Notes: generated by a model from the letters alone, not told the origin. Shown: positions 34,621 to 47,104, counted from the first letter of the stretch. The stretch: DNA of 64,000 nt from Budorcas taxicolor (GCF_023091745.1 NC_068934.1:19360434-19424433); one strand, 5' to 3'. Made by a program: numbers and translations.

Positions 34621-35983
34621 TTACTTGTTTTTGTGTAGGCACAAGCTTTCATCAGATGCTTCTAGACTTATACTTTTAGTTACCATAAAACAAATCAAAC
34701 CAAATGAAAACATTACCTTGAAGCAGCAGTAGTCCCAGGGATCCTGATACTCGTGGTTGGGGATATGGGACTAACAGGATCCTGAGTTTGCTTCATTTTC
34801 TCTTTTTAAAATCTTCCCTCCATTTCAAGCTCAGAGTATATCCTTTGTAACAGTTAATAAAATTTGGTTGGCTTGCTGGGCAGGCAGAAAGCTGAAATAA
34901 AGATTACCATCTACTTCTCTGGGTTTTTGTTTTCTGTGTCTTTCTGGAATGCCCTTCCCCATTTCTGCCTGACCAACTCTTATTTATCCTTTATGGGTTC
35001 TTTGAGGTAGTATCTTCTCCAGAAAGATGGTTTATTACTGGCCTTTATCTCTAGCCTGAGCATGGATCGTTGACTGGTTTTATAGATTGAGAATTTGAGC
35101 TAAGGGAAAGAAAGGTACTTTCCTAGATTTGTAAATTGAATTAACAGCAAGGATATACTGGCTCCATCTTCCTTTGATTCCTTCTCAAGGATATATTTCT
35201 TTCTTTCTTTATGGACAAGAAGCATTTGTATTATCATCAGTTTGCTTTGATTTTCAGGGTTATAAACTAAAACAATGATAGATAGCAATGTTACAGATGG
35301 GTGATCTGGGAAAGATATATTTCTTTTAATATATAAATGAATATATACTGACCTCAGTAAGCTTAGCTGTAAAATGGGGGAAGTTGTACCGTTTGGTTTC
35401 TGGGATATTTGTGAGGAACCAGTTAGACAGTGACTGTGGACTTTGTGAAGAGCTGTACGCATCAAAGGGAGGTGATTGTTACTTCCTAGAAGATATTTAC
35501 CAAGTGCCAGATAGCTGTGCAATTGTATGGCTTCTCTAGTTCTCTTCTGCTTTCCTTCCTCAGGTACCCTGTTTTTTGCTGTGACCCCTAGCCAGTAACT
35601 ACTCAGCCTAAATTGCACAGCACTCATGGTAAGTCCTGTCAGCTAGGTTTCGTTTCCCTCCCACACTCTCCTCCTTTCCCACTTTAGCTAAACTCTTCCT
35701 CTTATGATTTCTCAGGCCTGGTCTATATTAAACTATTTCAGCCAGCAGTTGCTTTCAGTCAAGGCAGTCAGTGGGGGTCAGGGGACATGACAAAGGATGA
35801 AGGACTTGGTCAGGTAAACTGAGTATTACTGCCATGATGCAGTCCTCTTTCCTCAAGGAGTAAAGTAACATAATCTCTAAGATCATTTCCTAATGTTTTC
35901 TGGGGTGTTCCTAATCTAAGTAATCTTGGTGTTGGGTCCTACTTTGGATTTGGAAATATAATGATCATGATTAGAAGCCACAA
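34621..35983. other. Unique sequence with L2-like and MIR relics
   Basis: 34910-35050 resembles L2 (TGGAATGCCCTTCCCC; CCTGACCAACTCTTATTTATCC). 35345-35470 resembles MIR (GTAAAATGGGG; GACTTTGTGAAGAGCTGTACGC). The 175-codon minus frame at 35100-35627 crosses these relics and has no recognisable domain, so it is not called. Confidence 0.5.
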
Positions 35984-36140
35984 GGGACTTCGCTGACAGT
36001 GCAGGGTTAGCACTTCATTCACCAATGCAGGGATTTGATCCCTGGTTGGGGGAGCTAAGATCTCACATGCCTCCTGTCCAAAAAAACCCAAAACACAAAA
36101 CAGAAGCAATATTGTAACAAATCCACTAAAGACTTAAAAA
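35984..36140 (+). mobile_element. CHR-type tRNA-Glu SINE, plus strand
   Basis: GGGACTTCGCTGACAGTGCAGG head, GCAGGGATTTGATCCCTGG, GAGCTAAGATCTCACATGCC, then an A-rich tail with AAAAACCC. Confidence 0.82.
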
Positions 36141-38170
36141 AGAAGAAAAGAAGCCATGATTTTGGTCCTCAAGAAGCTTACATTTTAGGTAAGGAGGTTA
36201 AGTCTTAAAAACGTTAAAGAGTCATACAAATTGGGAAATGACTAAATGCATGGTGGTTTGGCAGACTTTGTGTCTTGGGACTTATTAGAGAGAAGAGAGG
36301 TCAGGAAATCTTTCCAGGGAGAAGTGGGACTAGGACTAGTCTTTAAATGCTGGTTGAGGGTTTGATGGGGAGAAGGAGAGGAAGAACATTCTAAGCCAGG
36401 AGAAGAAAAAGTAAGCAAAAACTTGGAGGTGGGAATCTGGGAGGTATACACAAAGGTTGTGGGGTGAAAAGTGACCTGTGGAAGCAGAGACAGCTTCAGC
36501 ATTGCCCTGTATATTTCCTCGTGAGTTAAATGGTTTCATTTCCCTGGGGTTCTTTTCTGTACAGTTACTTCATCCTCTGAGCCATTCTTTTTCATATCTT
36601 ATTACCAAAGTTCCTTGTCCTGTTTTTTAAATTTGATATTTTATGCCTATGATGATATATTACACAGTATACTAATAACATATAAATAAAATATTAAAAT
36701 ATAAGGCATATAAATACAAAACAAAAATCTATTAAGACATAAGTGTAATATAACTGTGTTTTGCCTAAAATCTTTTAAGTAACTAGATGAGAGGAAATTT
36801 AGGAAGAGAAGGCAATTCCAAGGCCCTGCAGTATGTCTCATGCATTCTGACTATGAGTAAGATAGATGCATTTATCTCATAAATGACTGCTTAATTTGGC
36901 CCTGATACACTCTTAGCTTTCCCTTTCTCATCTCAACTCAGCTCTTGCTGGAGGGAAAATGGCTATATATGTAAATAACTTAAACCCTAGCAGCTGGCAT
37001 CTAAGCAAATAGTTCTCATTAAGATATTGGGGAAATTACACTGGATATATCTATTACTGCTTCAAATGTGGTAACATCCTCTTCTTCTACCCCCCACTCG
37101 CATTAATGGTCTCTCTTCTTTACAGGATTAGTCCTAGAATAGTTCAACCTGACCCTTTTAAAAAATGCCTTGCCAGTATAAAAATGTTCGGGCACTGTCC
37201 TTGGAACCATCCCAGGGACTGGCATATTTAGCAGGAAAATGGATACAGTGAGCAGTAAGGCTCAGATGAAATCTACTGAAAGAAGATGGCATCTCTGGGG
37301 TTGTTAGCAAAGTCTCTGGCCAGACATCCAAGGAATATTTATTCCAGTCAAACTAAGCTGTGATATCAGAATTTTGCCCCAAAAGATAAAATCGGGAGAC
37401 TATGAAAATCCCAACTGAATTAAATTCTGGGTTAGTGAAAAAAGGAGCAAAATCCATATATCTGTTCCCAGCCCTATGTCTTCCTAGTCACTCATTCAAT
37501 ATGTTAGCAAAGTGTTGTCTGAGCAGTGTGTGTAAGGAGTAATAATGAAAGCAAAGATATGTCAGAAAGTTACTTCTAAATGGTTTGAGGCATGTGATTT
37601 TTAGTACTGTGTGTTACAGAAATGTCAAGAATGGTATATTTTAACTGTGTACGAGATGATGTCAGTGTGCATGGAAGGTCTTTTTTCCTTTTTTGGTTAG
37701 TGCTGTTAGTGTTCAAAGAATAAAAATGGTTGTTTTATGGTTTAGATTACAACGTAGGAAAATCTGACTTTGCAACCATGACCTGCATGAAAGAAGCATC
37801 CTTGGAAGTCTTAAATCATACGTCTGAGTTCTTAACTAGTTTATATAGTTTTTCTTTTATATTCTGAAATTTTTGTGAACTGGCATAAATCTAATAGTGC
37901 ATATAAGCTTGTGTATTTTTGCAAATAGTTTGCTATTTATTTCTTGACCTGCATGTAAGTATTTAGAGTCACATTTCTTCAAAACTTATTTGAAGCTGCA
38001 TTGTGGGTTTGGGGTTTTGTTTGTTTGTTTGTTTTGGTTGGGGGTTGGGGGAGAGAAGGGATTTTTCACTCTGACAACCCAAATGGAGATACCTTATGGT
38101 TTAAAGCAAATGTCCTACTAAAAGCAATTCAAATATCAGAAAAATTATTTCAGGTTAAGACAGAATAAAA
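36141..38170. other. Largely unique sequence, no gene recognised
   Basis: 36150-36480 (AAGGAGAGGAAGAACATTCTAAG, AGCAAAAACTTGGAGG) resembles an ancient interspersed repeat also suggested at 43440-43730. 36640-36780 is AT-rich. 38018-38036 is a GTTT simple repeat. Otherwise nothing seen. Confidence 0.4.
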
Positions 38171-38714
38171 AAAGATACAAAGAAAAATCCATAGAAATGA
38201 GACCTGAGTTCAAATCCCAGCTCTTACTAGCTGTATGAGCTTGAGCAAATTATTTACTGTTTTTTAGTTTTCTTATCTCTAAAATGACAGTAGTAATGAT
38301 GTATCCCATAGGATTGTAAGAATTAAGGAAAATAATTGTGTTATAGTATCTTATGCATGGTAAATTCTTATTCAATGTTGTTTCTCCTCCTCATTATACC
38401 AAAAAGTATGTTTTCTTGACTCAACATGAAAATTTTTTAAGGGAGCTAAGGTAATGGGCCTTGGCTCTGATGCCAGACACTTTGAATTTCAATTACTCGT
38501 AGGCTGTTCTATACTTCAGTTTCCTAATCTAGTAAAAATTGACCATCAGGATTGTAGTGATTATATGCGATTATGTGTGTGAAGTTCCTGTTAAAAACGG
38601 TGGGATGCTGTGTCAGGAAGAAACATAGTAACAGAGCTTTGAGAGTGCTTATCTTTCTGTTTTCAGAGACATTTGGAATATAGAAACTGGAAGAACACTT
38701 AAGATCATCCATCT
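38171..38714 (+). repeat. Two MIR fragments, plus strand
   Basis: 38190-38390: TGAGTTCAAATCCCAGCTCTTACTAGCTGTATGAGC, then TTATCTCTAAAATGACAG. 38440-38600: a second, weaker copy (TCAGTTTCCTAATCTAGTAAAAATTG). Confidence 0.8.
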
Positions 38715-39073
38715 AGGTGGGCCAAGCAGATGGAGAAAGACCAGACCCTGAGCTTGCCTGCTTTCATACGCACACCAAAATTACAACTATTTACAGAGCA
38801 GCCATAGATGAGAACAGTCTAAGACTCACAGAGAAGATTTCCCACAACTGAAAAGATAAAGAAGGATACAATGAGACAGGTAAGAGAGATGGAGATGAGT
38901 GTAGCCAGATACATACCGCTGGGTAGGCCACCCATAAACAGGAGAATAATCACAGTTGCAGAGGTGTTCCCCAAGGAGTGAGGGGTCTCAGTCCCACAGC
39001 AGGCTCCCTTAGCCCACGAATCCTGCACCAGGAAGGTGAGCCCCCAAAATACCTAGATGTGAAAGCCAATGGA

Positions 39074-39360
39074 AAGCTTCTCTGGTGGTCCAGTGGTAAA
39101 AACTCGCCCTGCCAATGCAGGGGACATGGTTTCGATCCATGGTCTGGGAAGATTCCACATGCGCGGGGCAACTAAGCCCCTGTGCCACAACTGCCAAAGC
39201 CAGCATGCTGCAACCACTGACACCCATGCACCTGGAGCCCGGGCTCTGCAGCAGGAGGAGCCGCTGCACTAAGCCCATGCGCTGTATCTAGAGTAGTCGC
39301 CACTCGCCACAACTAGAGAAAGACCATGTGACAATAAAGACCCAGCCGAAAAATAAAAGC
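39074..39360 (+). mobile_element. CHR-1-type SINE, plus strand
   Basis: GCTTCTCTGGTGGTCCAGTGG head, GGTTTCGATCCATGGTCTGGG, CACATGCGCGGGGCAACTAAGCCC, ACTCGCCACAACTAGAGAAAG, and an AAAATAAAAG tail. Full length, about 285 bp. Confidence 0.9.
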
Positions 39361-40462
39361 AAGTAAACGAAATTAAAACGCATCCCAGCTTTTGAAAGTC
39401 AACAGAGCGTTTGTATGGGAGGACTGGAGTGTTGTAGGCAACAGACTGTGCTGTTAGAGGGCACACACACAATCTCACAAGATTCATGTCCAGTGAAGAG
39501 GCAGTAATTTTAAAGGAGTCTGGTTCAGACCCACTTGCTAATACTTGGAGAGCCTCCTGGAGAAGCAGAAAGCAACAGAGACACCCCTTGGGAACATAGA
39601 CTCTGGTAACAGCCATTTGGAGAGCTCATCATACCACAAGGACACTGGTACTGGCAAGCATCATTTTGGAAACCTCTTTCTAGCCTGTTAGTGCCAGGAG
39701 TTTGCCTACAACAAGTATACCAGCACCAGTCCCATGGTCCCCCAAGACCAAAGAGAAAGGTGAGTAGTAACCTGACCTTACTCATTTGTGTGCTGGCACC
39801 AGCCCGAGCGCCCTCCTGGGCTCGTAGCTAGCTATACCAAAACCCAGCCTGGCCTACCACTGGCTGACAACTGCAAGACCTCCAGAGTCCCATAGCCAAC
39901 CACCCCAGGACCCAGCTCCACCAACCAGCATGCAGACATGGTCCCTGGGACCACAGGGCCATACAGTCAGCCACAATTGGACCTGGCCTTGCCCAGCTTT
40001 AGGCTGGAACAAGCCCCAGAAACTCCTGGTCTGCAAGCCAGCCAGGCTAGGACAAGGTCCTGTCTCCTAGGGACTGATTGCCACTGAAGAAAGCAGGTCC
40101 TCACAGCAAACCAGGCTAGAGACCAGCCCCAGGTACGAGGGTGCCCACAATAGTTAGTGTTGTTGTGAAAGTAGGACCTGAAAAACCAACAGTAGGGCTA
40201 AGCTCTGATGACCAGAGGGGAACTCCAGAGGACATCTCCATAAGATCAGTTCTCCAAAATTAGGAAGTATGGTGGACCTATGTAATACATAGAAAATAAC
40301 AGAGAAGTAAGCCAAATGAGTAGACAGAGAAATATACTCTAAATGAAGAAACAAGGTAAATCCTAGAAAAAAACCAAGTGAAGTGGAGATAAACAGTCTA
40401 TCCCATAAAGAGTTCAAGGAAAAGATCATAAAGATGCATAACAAACTTGGGGAAAAGAATGT

Positions 40463-40660
40463 TTGAACATAGTGAAAGTTAAACAAAGGTTTAGAAAATA
40501 TGAAGAAGAACTAAACGAGATGAAGAGCACAATCATTGAAATAAAAAATATACCAGAAGGAAGCAACAGTAGAATAGATGATACAGAGGAATGGATCAGT
40601 GAACTGGAAGACAGGAGAGCGGAAATCAAGCTGAACAGAAAATATAAAAAAGAGTTTTAA
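40463..40660 (+). pseudogene. L1 ORF1 coiled-coil fragment
   Basis: 65 open codons with the L1 ORF1p signature NSRIDDTEEWISELEDRRAEI (in two parts NSRIDDTEEW and ISELEDRRAEI, residues about 34-54), heptad-like charge pattern upstream (FRKYEEELNEMKSTIIEIK). The full protein is an RNA-binding trimer of about 340 residues; only the coiled-coil end survives before a stop. Confidence 0.8.
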
Positions 40661-41476
40661 GAAATAACATAAATAGCTTGAGGCCTCAGGGAAAAAATCA
40701 AGCCTACTAACAGTTAATTAAAAGGGTCTCAGGAAAAGAAAAGAGAGAAAAGGGGCAAAGAACTTTTATGAATAAACGATGGCTGAAAACTTCCCTAGCT
40801 TGGGGAAGGGGACAGACATCAAGGCCCAGGAAGACACAGAGTCCCAGATGAGATGAATCCAAAGAGAGTCACACCAAGACGTATTGTAATTAAAATGGCC
40901 AAAATAAATACAGAGATTTTAAAAAAGAGCAAGAGAATATCTACTAGCTGTGTACAAGGGCACTCCTAAAGACTACAAGCTGAATTTCGGTAGAAACTGT
41001 AGGCCAGAAGGGAGTGGCACTATATATTCAAAATGATGAAAAAACCTACAACCAAGAATACTCTGCCTGGCAAGACTTTCATTCCAACTTGAAGGAGAGA
41101 CAGAGTTTTACATATGAGAAAAACTAAAAGAGTTAAGCACTACTAAACCAGCTTTGCAGTAAATATTAAAAGGAATTATCTAAGTGGAAAAAAGACCACA
41201 ACTAGAAATATGAAAATTAAAAAGGAAAAAAATCTCATTTGCAAAGGCAAAAACATACAGTTAAGGTGATAGATCAACCCCTTATAAAGCCAATAAGAAG
41301 ATTAAAAGACAAAAGTTGTCAACTCAACTATATCTATAATGAGAGGTTAAAGAACCCATAAAACCAAAGAAGTAAAAGTAAAATATGATGTAAGAAAAGT
41401 TAAAGTGGGCAGGGTAAAACTGCAGGCTGGTTAGAATGCATTCAGACTTGAAGAGATCATCGTCTCAAGATTGTCA

Positions 41477-41521
<45 letters not shown>
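41477..41521. repeat. CA microsatellite
   Basis: About 22 CA dinucleotides without interruption. Confidence 0.95.
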
Positions 41522-41523
<2 letters not shown>

Positions 41524-41812
41524 AATGTTGTTATATACAAACCTCAAAGTAACCACAATTCAAAAATCTATAATCGATACACAGAAAAAAAGAGAAAGGA
41601 ATCCACATGTAACACTAAACACCATCATCAAGTCACAGGGAAAGTGAGCAAAAGAAGAGAGGAATAAAAGAGTAGTGAAGCCCCCTCCCCTCCCACCCAA
41701 GAAATGTCAGTAAAGACATATTCATCAATAATTAATTCAAATGTAAATGGACCAAATGCTCCAGTGAAAAGACAGAATGGCTGAATGGATTAAAAAAACA
41801 AATGCATCGAAC

Positions 41813-42030
41813 TTAGACTGGCGATTCATTTCTTATATAGTCCAGGTTCAATGCAGGATATAGGATGCTTGGGGCTGGTGCACTGGGATGACCCAGAGGG
41901 ATGGTACGGGGAGGGAGGTGGGAGGGGGGTTCAGGATTGGGAACATGTGTACACCCATGGTGGATTCATGTTGACATATGGCAAAACCAATACAATATTG
42001 TAAAGTAAAAAAAAATAATAAAATAAAAAA
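41813..42030 (+). mobile_element. Ruminant L1 3' end with 5' inversion
   Basis: 41876-42030 is the plus-strand L1 3' end (GGATGCTTGGGGCTGGTGC to AATACAATATTGTAAAGTAAAA, poly-A). The first about 25 bases (TAGACTGGCGATTCATTTC) are the same element in reverse, being the segment that would lie just upstream of AGGTTCAATGCAGG. This is the twin-priming pattern. Confidence 0.85.
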
Positions 42031-42284
42031 TTTGAATGTGAAAAAACATGCAGGCTAAAGTGAGGTAATGGAAAAAAGTTGTTACGTGCAAATGTAAACA
42101 AAAAGTGCAGGGGTAACAATACATATAATACAAAATTGACTTTAAAACAAAGATTGTAAGTAGAGACAAAGATGGACATTACATAATGATAAAAGAATCA
42201 GTTGAATAAGATATAACAATTCTGAATGTATATGCCCCTGACAGGAGCATCTAAATACATAAAGCAGATGTTGTTGGTGTTACT

Positions 42285-42676
42285 ATTATTGTTTAGTTGC
42301 TAAGTTGTGTCTGACTTTTTGCAACCCCATGGACTGCATCAGGCCAGGCTTCACTGTCCTCATTTTCTCTTGGAGTTTGCTCAAACTCATGTTCATTGAG
42401 TCAGTGATGCCATCCAACCATCTCATCCTCTGTTGCTCTCTTCTCCTGACCTCAGTCTTTCCCAGCATCAGGGTCTTTTCCATTGAGTTGGCTCACATCA
42501 GGTGGCCATAGTATTGGATCTTCAGCTTCAGCATCAGTCCTTCCAATGAATTTCAGGGTTGATTTTTTTTAGGATTGACTGGTTTGATCTCCTTGCTGTC
42601 CAAGAGACTCTCAAGAGTCTTCTCTAACACCACAGTTTGAAAGCATTAATTCTTTGGTGCTCAGCCTTCTTTGTTG
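42285..42676 (-). mobile_element. BovB 3' fragment, minus strand
   Basis: TTGTTTAGTTGCTAAGTTGTGTCTGAC (diverged 3' terminus) through GTCTTTTCCATTGAGTTGGC to TCAGCCTTCTTTGTTGC. It covers only the last about 390 bases of the element. L1 sequence continues on both sides. Confidence 0.88.
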
Positions 42677-43006
42677 CAAATATTAACAAATATAAAGAGA
42701 GAAATTGACAGTAACACAGTAATAGTAAAGTACTTTAACATCCCACTTGCGTCAGTGGTTAGATCATTTAGTCAGAAAAGTCAATAAACACTGGCATTAA
42801 AAGACACAGTAGACCAGATGGATTTCCAGATATAAAATAAGTAAATCCTGGGGATATAATGTACAGACTAGAAAATATAGTCAATAATATTGTAATGGTG
42901 ACAGATGGTAACCAGACTCATTATTGTGTTCATTTTATAATGTGTAAAAATATGGAATCACTTTGCTGTAAGCCTGAAACTAATATAGTTTGTAAGTCAG
43001 TTTACT

Positions 43007-43008
43007 GC

Positions 43009-43039
<31 letters not shown>
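43007..43039. repeat. AAT microsatellite
   Basis: About ten AAT units grown from the 3' A-rich end of the preceding L1/HAL1-like element. Confidence 0.92.
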
Positions 43040-43040
<1 letters not shown>

Positions 43041-43820
43041 TCCGTTCTTTCCATGGTTCAGGTGAGAGAATTAAGAACCTGGACTACATGGTGTGTTAGA
43101 GGCATAACTGCCTTGAATTCTAGATTTTGTTTCTCTCCTCATCTTGTTGCTTTTTGTTAGGGTTGTGCTAGGTCTGTGGAGACATGAGGACTTAAGACTA
43201 TCTTTTGGCCAGTGTTCTGAGCTCCCACAGAACAGGTTTTAAAACAGGATTGTGTAGGTCAGGTCAGAGATGGTAAAAATGAAAACATTTATTCCTTGCC
43301 CTGGAGAGAATTTGCATATCTTAGGCAGATTCCTTAGACTCCTTGTCAGGTTGAGTTTGGGGCTTGGTCATTTAGTCTATTCTTCACTCATTATCTGAAC
43401 AAATGTTTTATGCCCAGCATCTGCTCGGCACATGGATTCATGGTAAATTAGACATGGCCCTGGCATGTGGAACTCAGTCTGGTGGGGAAGATTGACCCAG
43501 AAAATAGACAGTTTATTGTAATAGTGCTCTGGGAATAGAGGAGAGGGTGAAAAGCTGCCAAAACTAGAGATCAGGGAGAGCTTCACAGAAGGGATGACCA
43601 TTAAGTTGAGATCTGACAAGGATAAATAAAAGGGTTTGTGTGGTTAGGTGGGATGGAAAGGGAAAGGCAGGATTCACAGGCAAAAGGAGCAGTTTGAGAC
43701 AAAGTGAAGAGGTGTGAAAGGGCCCATTATTGTTTGGTGAACCATCGCCGGTTCAGTGTATTGAGTGTAGAGTGAATGAAGTGTAAGTTGTGGGACATGA
43801 AGGAGGGGATACAAGTCTGC
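43040..43820. other. Unique or ancient-repeat sequence, no gene
   Basis: 43400-43730 (CAGCATCTGCTCGGCACATG; GGGAGAGCTTCACAGAAGGG) has the flavour of an old interspersed repeat. No convincing ORF. Confidence 0.4.
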
Positions 43821-44867
43821 AGAGCAGAACTTCCCCAATTTATTTATTTTTAAATGGAGTATTTTTTTAGAGCAGTTTTAGGTTCACAATAAAGTTAAGT
43901 GGAATGCCTCCTGTCCCTACATGTGCACAATCTTCCCCACAACCAACATCCTGTACTCGGGTAGAACATTTATTATAATCGAACCTACACCAACACATCC
44001 TTTTCATTTAGGTCCATATTTTACATTGGGGTTAAGGCTTGATGTCATTCATTCTATGGGTTTGGACAAATGTGTATTGACAAGCCACCATTATAGTATC
44101 ATACAGAATAGTTGTAACTGCCCTAAAATTTCTCTGTTCTCCCCCAATTTATCCCTCTTTCCCCACTAACACATGAAAACCACTGATCTTTATGCTGTCT
44201 CCACAGTTTTGGCTTTCCCAGAATGTCATCTAGTTGGAATCCTAGAGTATGTAGATTTTAAAAATTGGTTTCTTTCACCTAATAATTTTTAGTTAAGGGT
44301 TCTTATCGTTTCAATAGCCTGATAGCTTCTGTCTTTTTAGTGCTGAGTAATATTTCATTTTCTGGATGTACCACAGTGTACTTATTCATGCACCTACTGA
44401 AGGACATCCTGATTCCAAGTTTTGACAGTTTAGTTGCTATAAACATCCATCTGCAAGCTTTCTATGAACATAGTTTTCAGCTCACTTGGGTAAATACCAA
44501 GGAGCATAATTGCTGGATTGTATTGTAAATGTATGTTTAATTTTCTTAGAAACTGCCAACTTGTCTTTCATTTTGCATTCCCATCAGCAATGAATGAAAT
44601 TTCTTATTGCACCACATCCTCATGAGCATTTGGTGTTGTCAGTTTTGGATGTTGGTGAGTCTAATAGATGTGAAGTGATATTTCACCATTGTTACAATTT
44701 GCAGTTCCTTAATGACATGATATTGAGCATCTTTTCTGACTGTGTATCTTCTTGGTGAAGTGTCTGTTCAGATCTTTTGCCCATTTTATTAATCAAGTTT
44801 TTTGTTTTCTTCTTGCTTGATTTTAAGAGTTCTTGGTACAGTTTATATAATAATCCTTTATCAGATG
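43821..44867 (-). mobile_element. Old L1 3' end, minus strand
   Basis: Complement of an old L1 3' UTR (TTTTAGAGCAGTTTTAGGTTCACA) and ORF2 end (CATCTGCAAGCTTTCTATGAAC), to CCTTTATCAGATGCAG. Frames are noise. Confidence 0.75.
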
Positions 44868-45211
44868 CAGTCCTTCATTAGTATTCATGGGGAATTTGTT
44901 TCATGACTGCTGCAGGTACCATGGTCCATAGACATTAGGTCGTTATATAAAATGGCATAGTTGTGTATAACCTATACACATTTTTGCATATATTTTAACT
45001 TATTTCTAGATTACTTGTAACACCTGATACATTATAAATACTATGTAAATTGCTGCAACTACAATGTAAATACTATGTAAACAGTTTACAGTGAAGCATT
45101 TCAAGTTTGGATTTTCAGAACTTTCTGAAATTTTTTCCAAATATGTTTGATCCACAGTTGGTTGAATCCATGGATCAAGAGCCCATGGATACAGAAGGCC
45201 AACTGTATATC
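44868..45211. mobile_element. Tigger/MER2-like DNA transposon relic
   Basis: Imperfect terminal inverted repeats: CAGTCCTTCATTAGTATTCATGG at the left against CCATGGATACAGAAGGCCAACTG at the right. Internal text GTTGGTTGAATCCATGGATC and TATAAAATGGCATAG recalls pogo-type MER2/Tigger elements. Exact family uncertain. Confidence 0.65.
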
Positions 45212-46126
45212 TTTTGCAAATATTTTCTTCCTGGCTCTGGTTTCCCTTCTCATACTCTTGATTCTCAAATCTTATGTGTATATGTAAAATTTATATGAAT
45301 CATTTGGGATCTTATTAAAATTTAGATTCTGATTCAGTAGTTCAGGGTGGAGCTTGGGATTCCACATTTCCAGCAGTTTTCTGGATGCTGATGCTGAAGA
45401 GCAAGGCTATGGCTCACCCTGGCCACTGTTTGCTTTGGAGGGGAGCAGAATGCAGGTGACAAGTTACTATTAGAATGATTCAGGCCACAGAAAAGAACAT
45501 CTGAAATAGGATGGTGATGGAGAATAGTGAATAAATTTGATATTGTATAGAAGATGAAATCATTAATAACTTGAGGACTGCCTTAAGAGATAGATGCGAG
45601 AACACCGTCATGGGTGGCCGCTGTCCAGAGGAGGCAGAGTGACAGAATACAAGGCCGTGGGGCTGGGAGTCTGAAGACCTCAGTCCTGGCCCCAGATCCA
45701 CTGCTAGCTTGCTCTGTAACCTTGGGCAGGCTATTTAACTTGTTGAGACCTCTAGTTCTTCTGTCAAATGAGTACCATAATCCTTGTCCTGCTGTCACAC
45801 AGTTGATTTGAGGGTCTAATGCAGCGGTTCCCGTTTTTTGGCGCTAGGGACCAGTTTTGAGGAATACGGTTTTTCCACAGATAGGCGTGGCGGTGGAGGG
45901 GCATGATTCAGGCAGTGATGTAAGTGATGGAGAGCAGCAGATGAAGCTACACTCGCCCTCCACGCACTGAGGACCCCTGCTGTAATGTACAACCATACAT
46001 GAAAGTGCTTTGTCAATGCTAGAGCATGATGCAAATGGAGGTGATTATTGCAGTTATTATGAAACATGAATCTTACAAAGTGCTATGGGTATTCTTGTCA
46101 TTGACCCTTTTGAGTCAGGCCCCAGT
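45212..46126. other. Ancient repeats: MER5-like, MIR, and an hAT-like relic
   Basis: 45260-45440 resembles MER5A (GAATCATTTGGGATCTTATTAAAATTTAGATTCTG). 45645-45815 is MIR, plus (CTCTGTAACCTTGGGCAGGC). 45825-45985 begins GCAGCGGTTCCCGTTTTTTGGCGC and ends GAGGACCCCTGCTG, probably a non-autonomous DNA transposon. No gene. Confidence 0.55.
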
Positions 46127-46415
46127 AGGGGTCCTGGAGAAGGCAATGGCACCCCACTCCAGTACTCTTGCCTGGAGAATCCCATGGATGGAGGAGCCTG
46201 GTAGGCTACAGTCCATGAGGTTGCGAAGAGTCAGACACGACTGAGCGACTTCACTTTCACTTTTCACTTTCACCCACTGGAGAAGGAAATGGCAACCCAC
46301 TCCAGTGTTCTTGCCTGGAGAATCCCAGGACCGGGGAGCCTGGTGGACTGCCGTCTATGGGGTCACACAGAGTCGGACATGACTGAAGCAACTTAGCAGT
46401 AGCAGCAGGGGTCCT
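46127..46415 (+). mobile_element. Bov-A2 SINE dimer with 9-bp TSD
   Basis: Two Bov-A monomers (46136-46255 and 46272-46400) joined by a TTCACTTTCACTTTTCAC linker, with a terminal AGCAGTAGCAGCAG. AGGGGTCCT occurs at 46127-46135 and again at 46407-46415 as a target-site duplication. Confidence 0.93.
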
Positions 46416-46460
46416 CCTGCCTGGTGTCCGTTTGAGCCAATGGGGTGAGATTGAGTTTGG

Positions 46461-46591
46461 CTCAGACCTGTCAACCTGGGAAGGCAATAGAACAAGTGTT
46501 AGCGTAAGTGGATCATGTAAATGCAGCCCAGCTCTTCTGGGCACTGGGGCCTTAAGTGTGAATTTGGGGGCCTTATTTTAGCTAATGGGCT
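46461..46591 (+). repeat. Direct repeat, left copy (131 bp)
   Basis: CTCAGACCTGTCAACCTGGG to GCTAATGGGCT. Nearly identical to 47105-47230, differing by one 5-base indel and about three substitutions. Confidence 0.92.
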
Positions 46592-47104
46592 AAAGGAAAG
46601 TTTTATTCTTTGGAAAAGAACTGAGAGGTGTGAGACTGTGCTCTGGAGCCCCAGTTCTCCCTGAAAGGCCGTGGGTGGGGCTGCTTTTTAGAGTTCTCAG
46701 TGGGGATGGGGTGGAGTTCTCGCGGGCTTTCAGTGCTGCTGATCAGTGCCAGGTGCAGTGGGCTTTCAGTTCTGCTGATCAGTGCCAGGTGCAGCGCCTC
46801 TGCACACAGCCTGCCACCACCATCTCGGATGGGATGTCTTGCCTGAGCTTCTGCCCACAGCCTGTGGAGCTTCAGTTTTGAGATCATCCATTTCTGAATA
46901 GGGATTCTGGTCTGAAGACCCCGGTAAGGGGCCTCGGCACAGCTACACTTGAGCAAGTGAAGCTAAGCAGCACAAAGGAAGAAAAAAAAGGTTAGAGTTT
47001 ATTTTATCACCAGATTCTATGTTTATTTCCCGGGAATTGCTAAAATGGGCTTTGTTGGTAACACAGTTTCTTTGGCGCTGGGACTATTCAGTCTGGTAGT
47101 GCAG
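46592..47104. repeat. LTR-like unclassified sequence between the direct repeats
   Basis: About 513 bp, GC-rich in the middle. It has TGTGAGACTGTGCTCTGG near the left and CCCCGGTAAGGGGCCTCGGC near 46920-46940, reminiscent of retroviral LTR text. No primer-binding site or polypurine tract, and no coding sequence. The 83- to 117-codon frames overlapping it look like chance. Confidence 0.4.
46724..46795. repeat. Two tandem 36-bp units
   Basis: GGGCTTTCAGTGCTGCTGAT... repeated at 46724-46759 and 46760-46795 with two substitutions. Confidence 0.9.

Larger units (their letters stand above)
38715..43005 (+). mobile_element. L1/HAL1-like element, plus strand, hosting four later insertions
   Basis: 5' UTR-like text 38715-40440, ORF1 coiled-coil segment 40463-40660, ORF1-downstream text (40780-41150, CTTCCCTAGCTTGGGGAAGG; AATACTCTGCCTGGCAAGAC), an ORF2 endonuclease-like stretch (41730-42260, 42677-42790), then a 3' end (42850-43005, GAAAATATAGTCAATAATATTG). 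The abrupt step to the 3' end suggests a HAL1-type or internally deleted L1. Inserted: CHR SINE 39074-39360, CA microsatellite 41477-41521, young L1 41813-42030, BovB 42285-42676. Confidence 0.7.

Noticed and set aside
35100..35627. 175-codon minus-strand frame
   Set aside because: Crosses MIR-like sequence and has no recognisable motif. Without expression data I do not call it.
41477..43039. CRISPR-like regular repeats
   Set aside because: Only CA and AAT microsatellites; no spaced repeats, and the DNA is mammalian.
46592..47104. Complete endogenous retrovirus
   Set aside because: No gag, pol or env coding sequence, primer-binding site or polypurine tract; at most a solo LTR-like piece.
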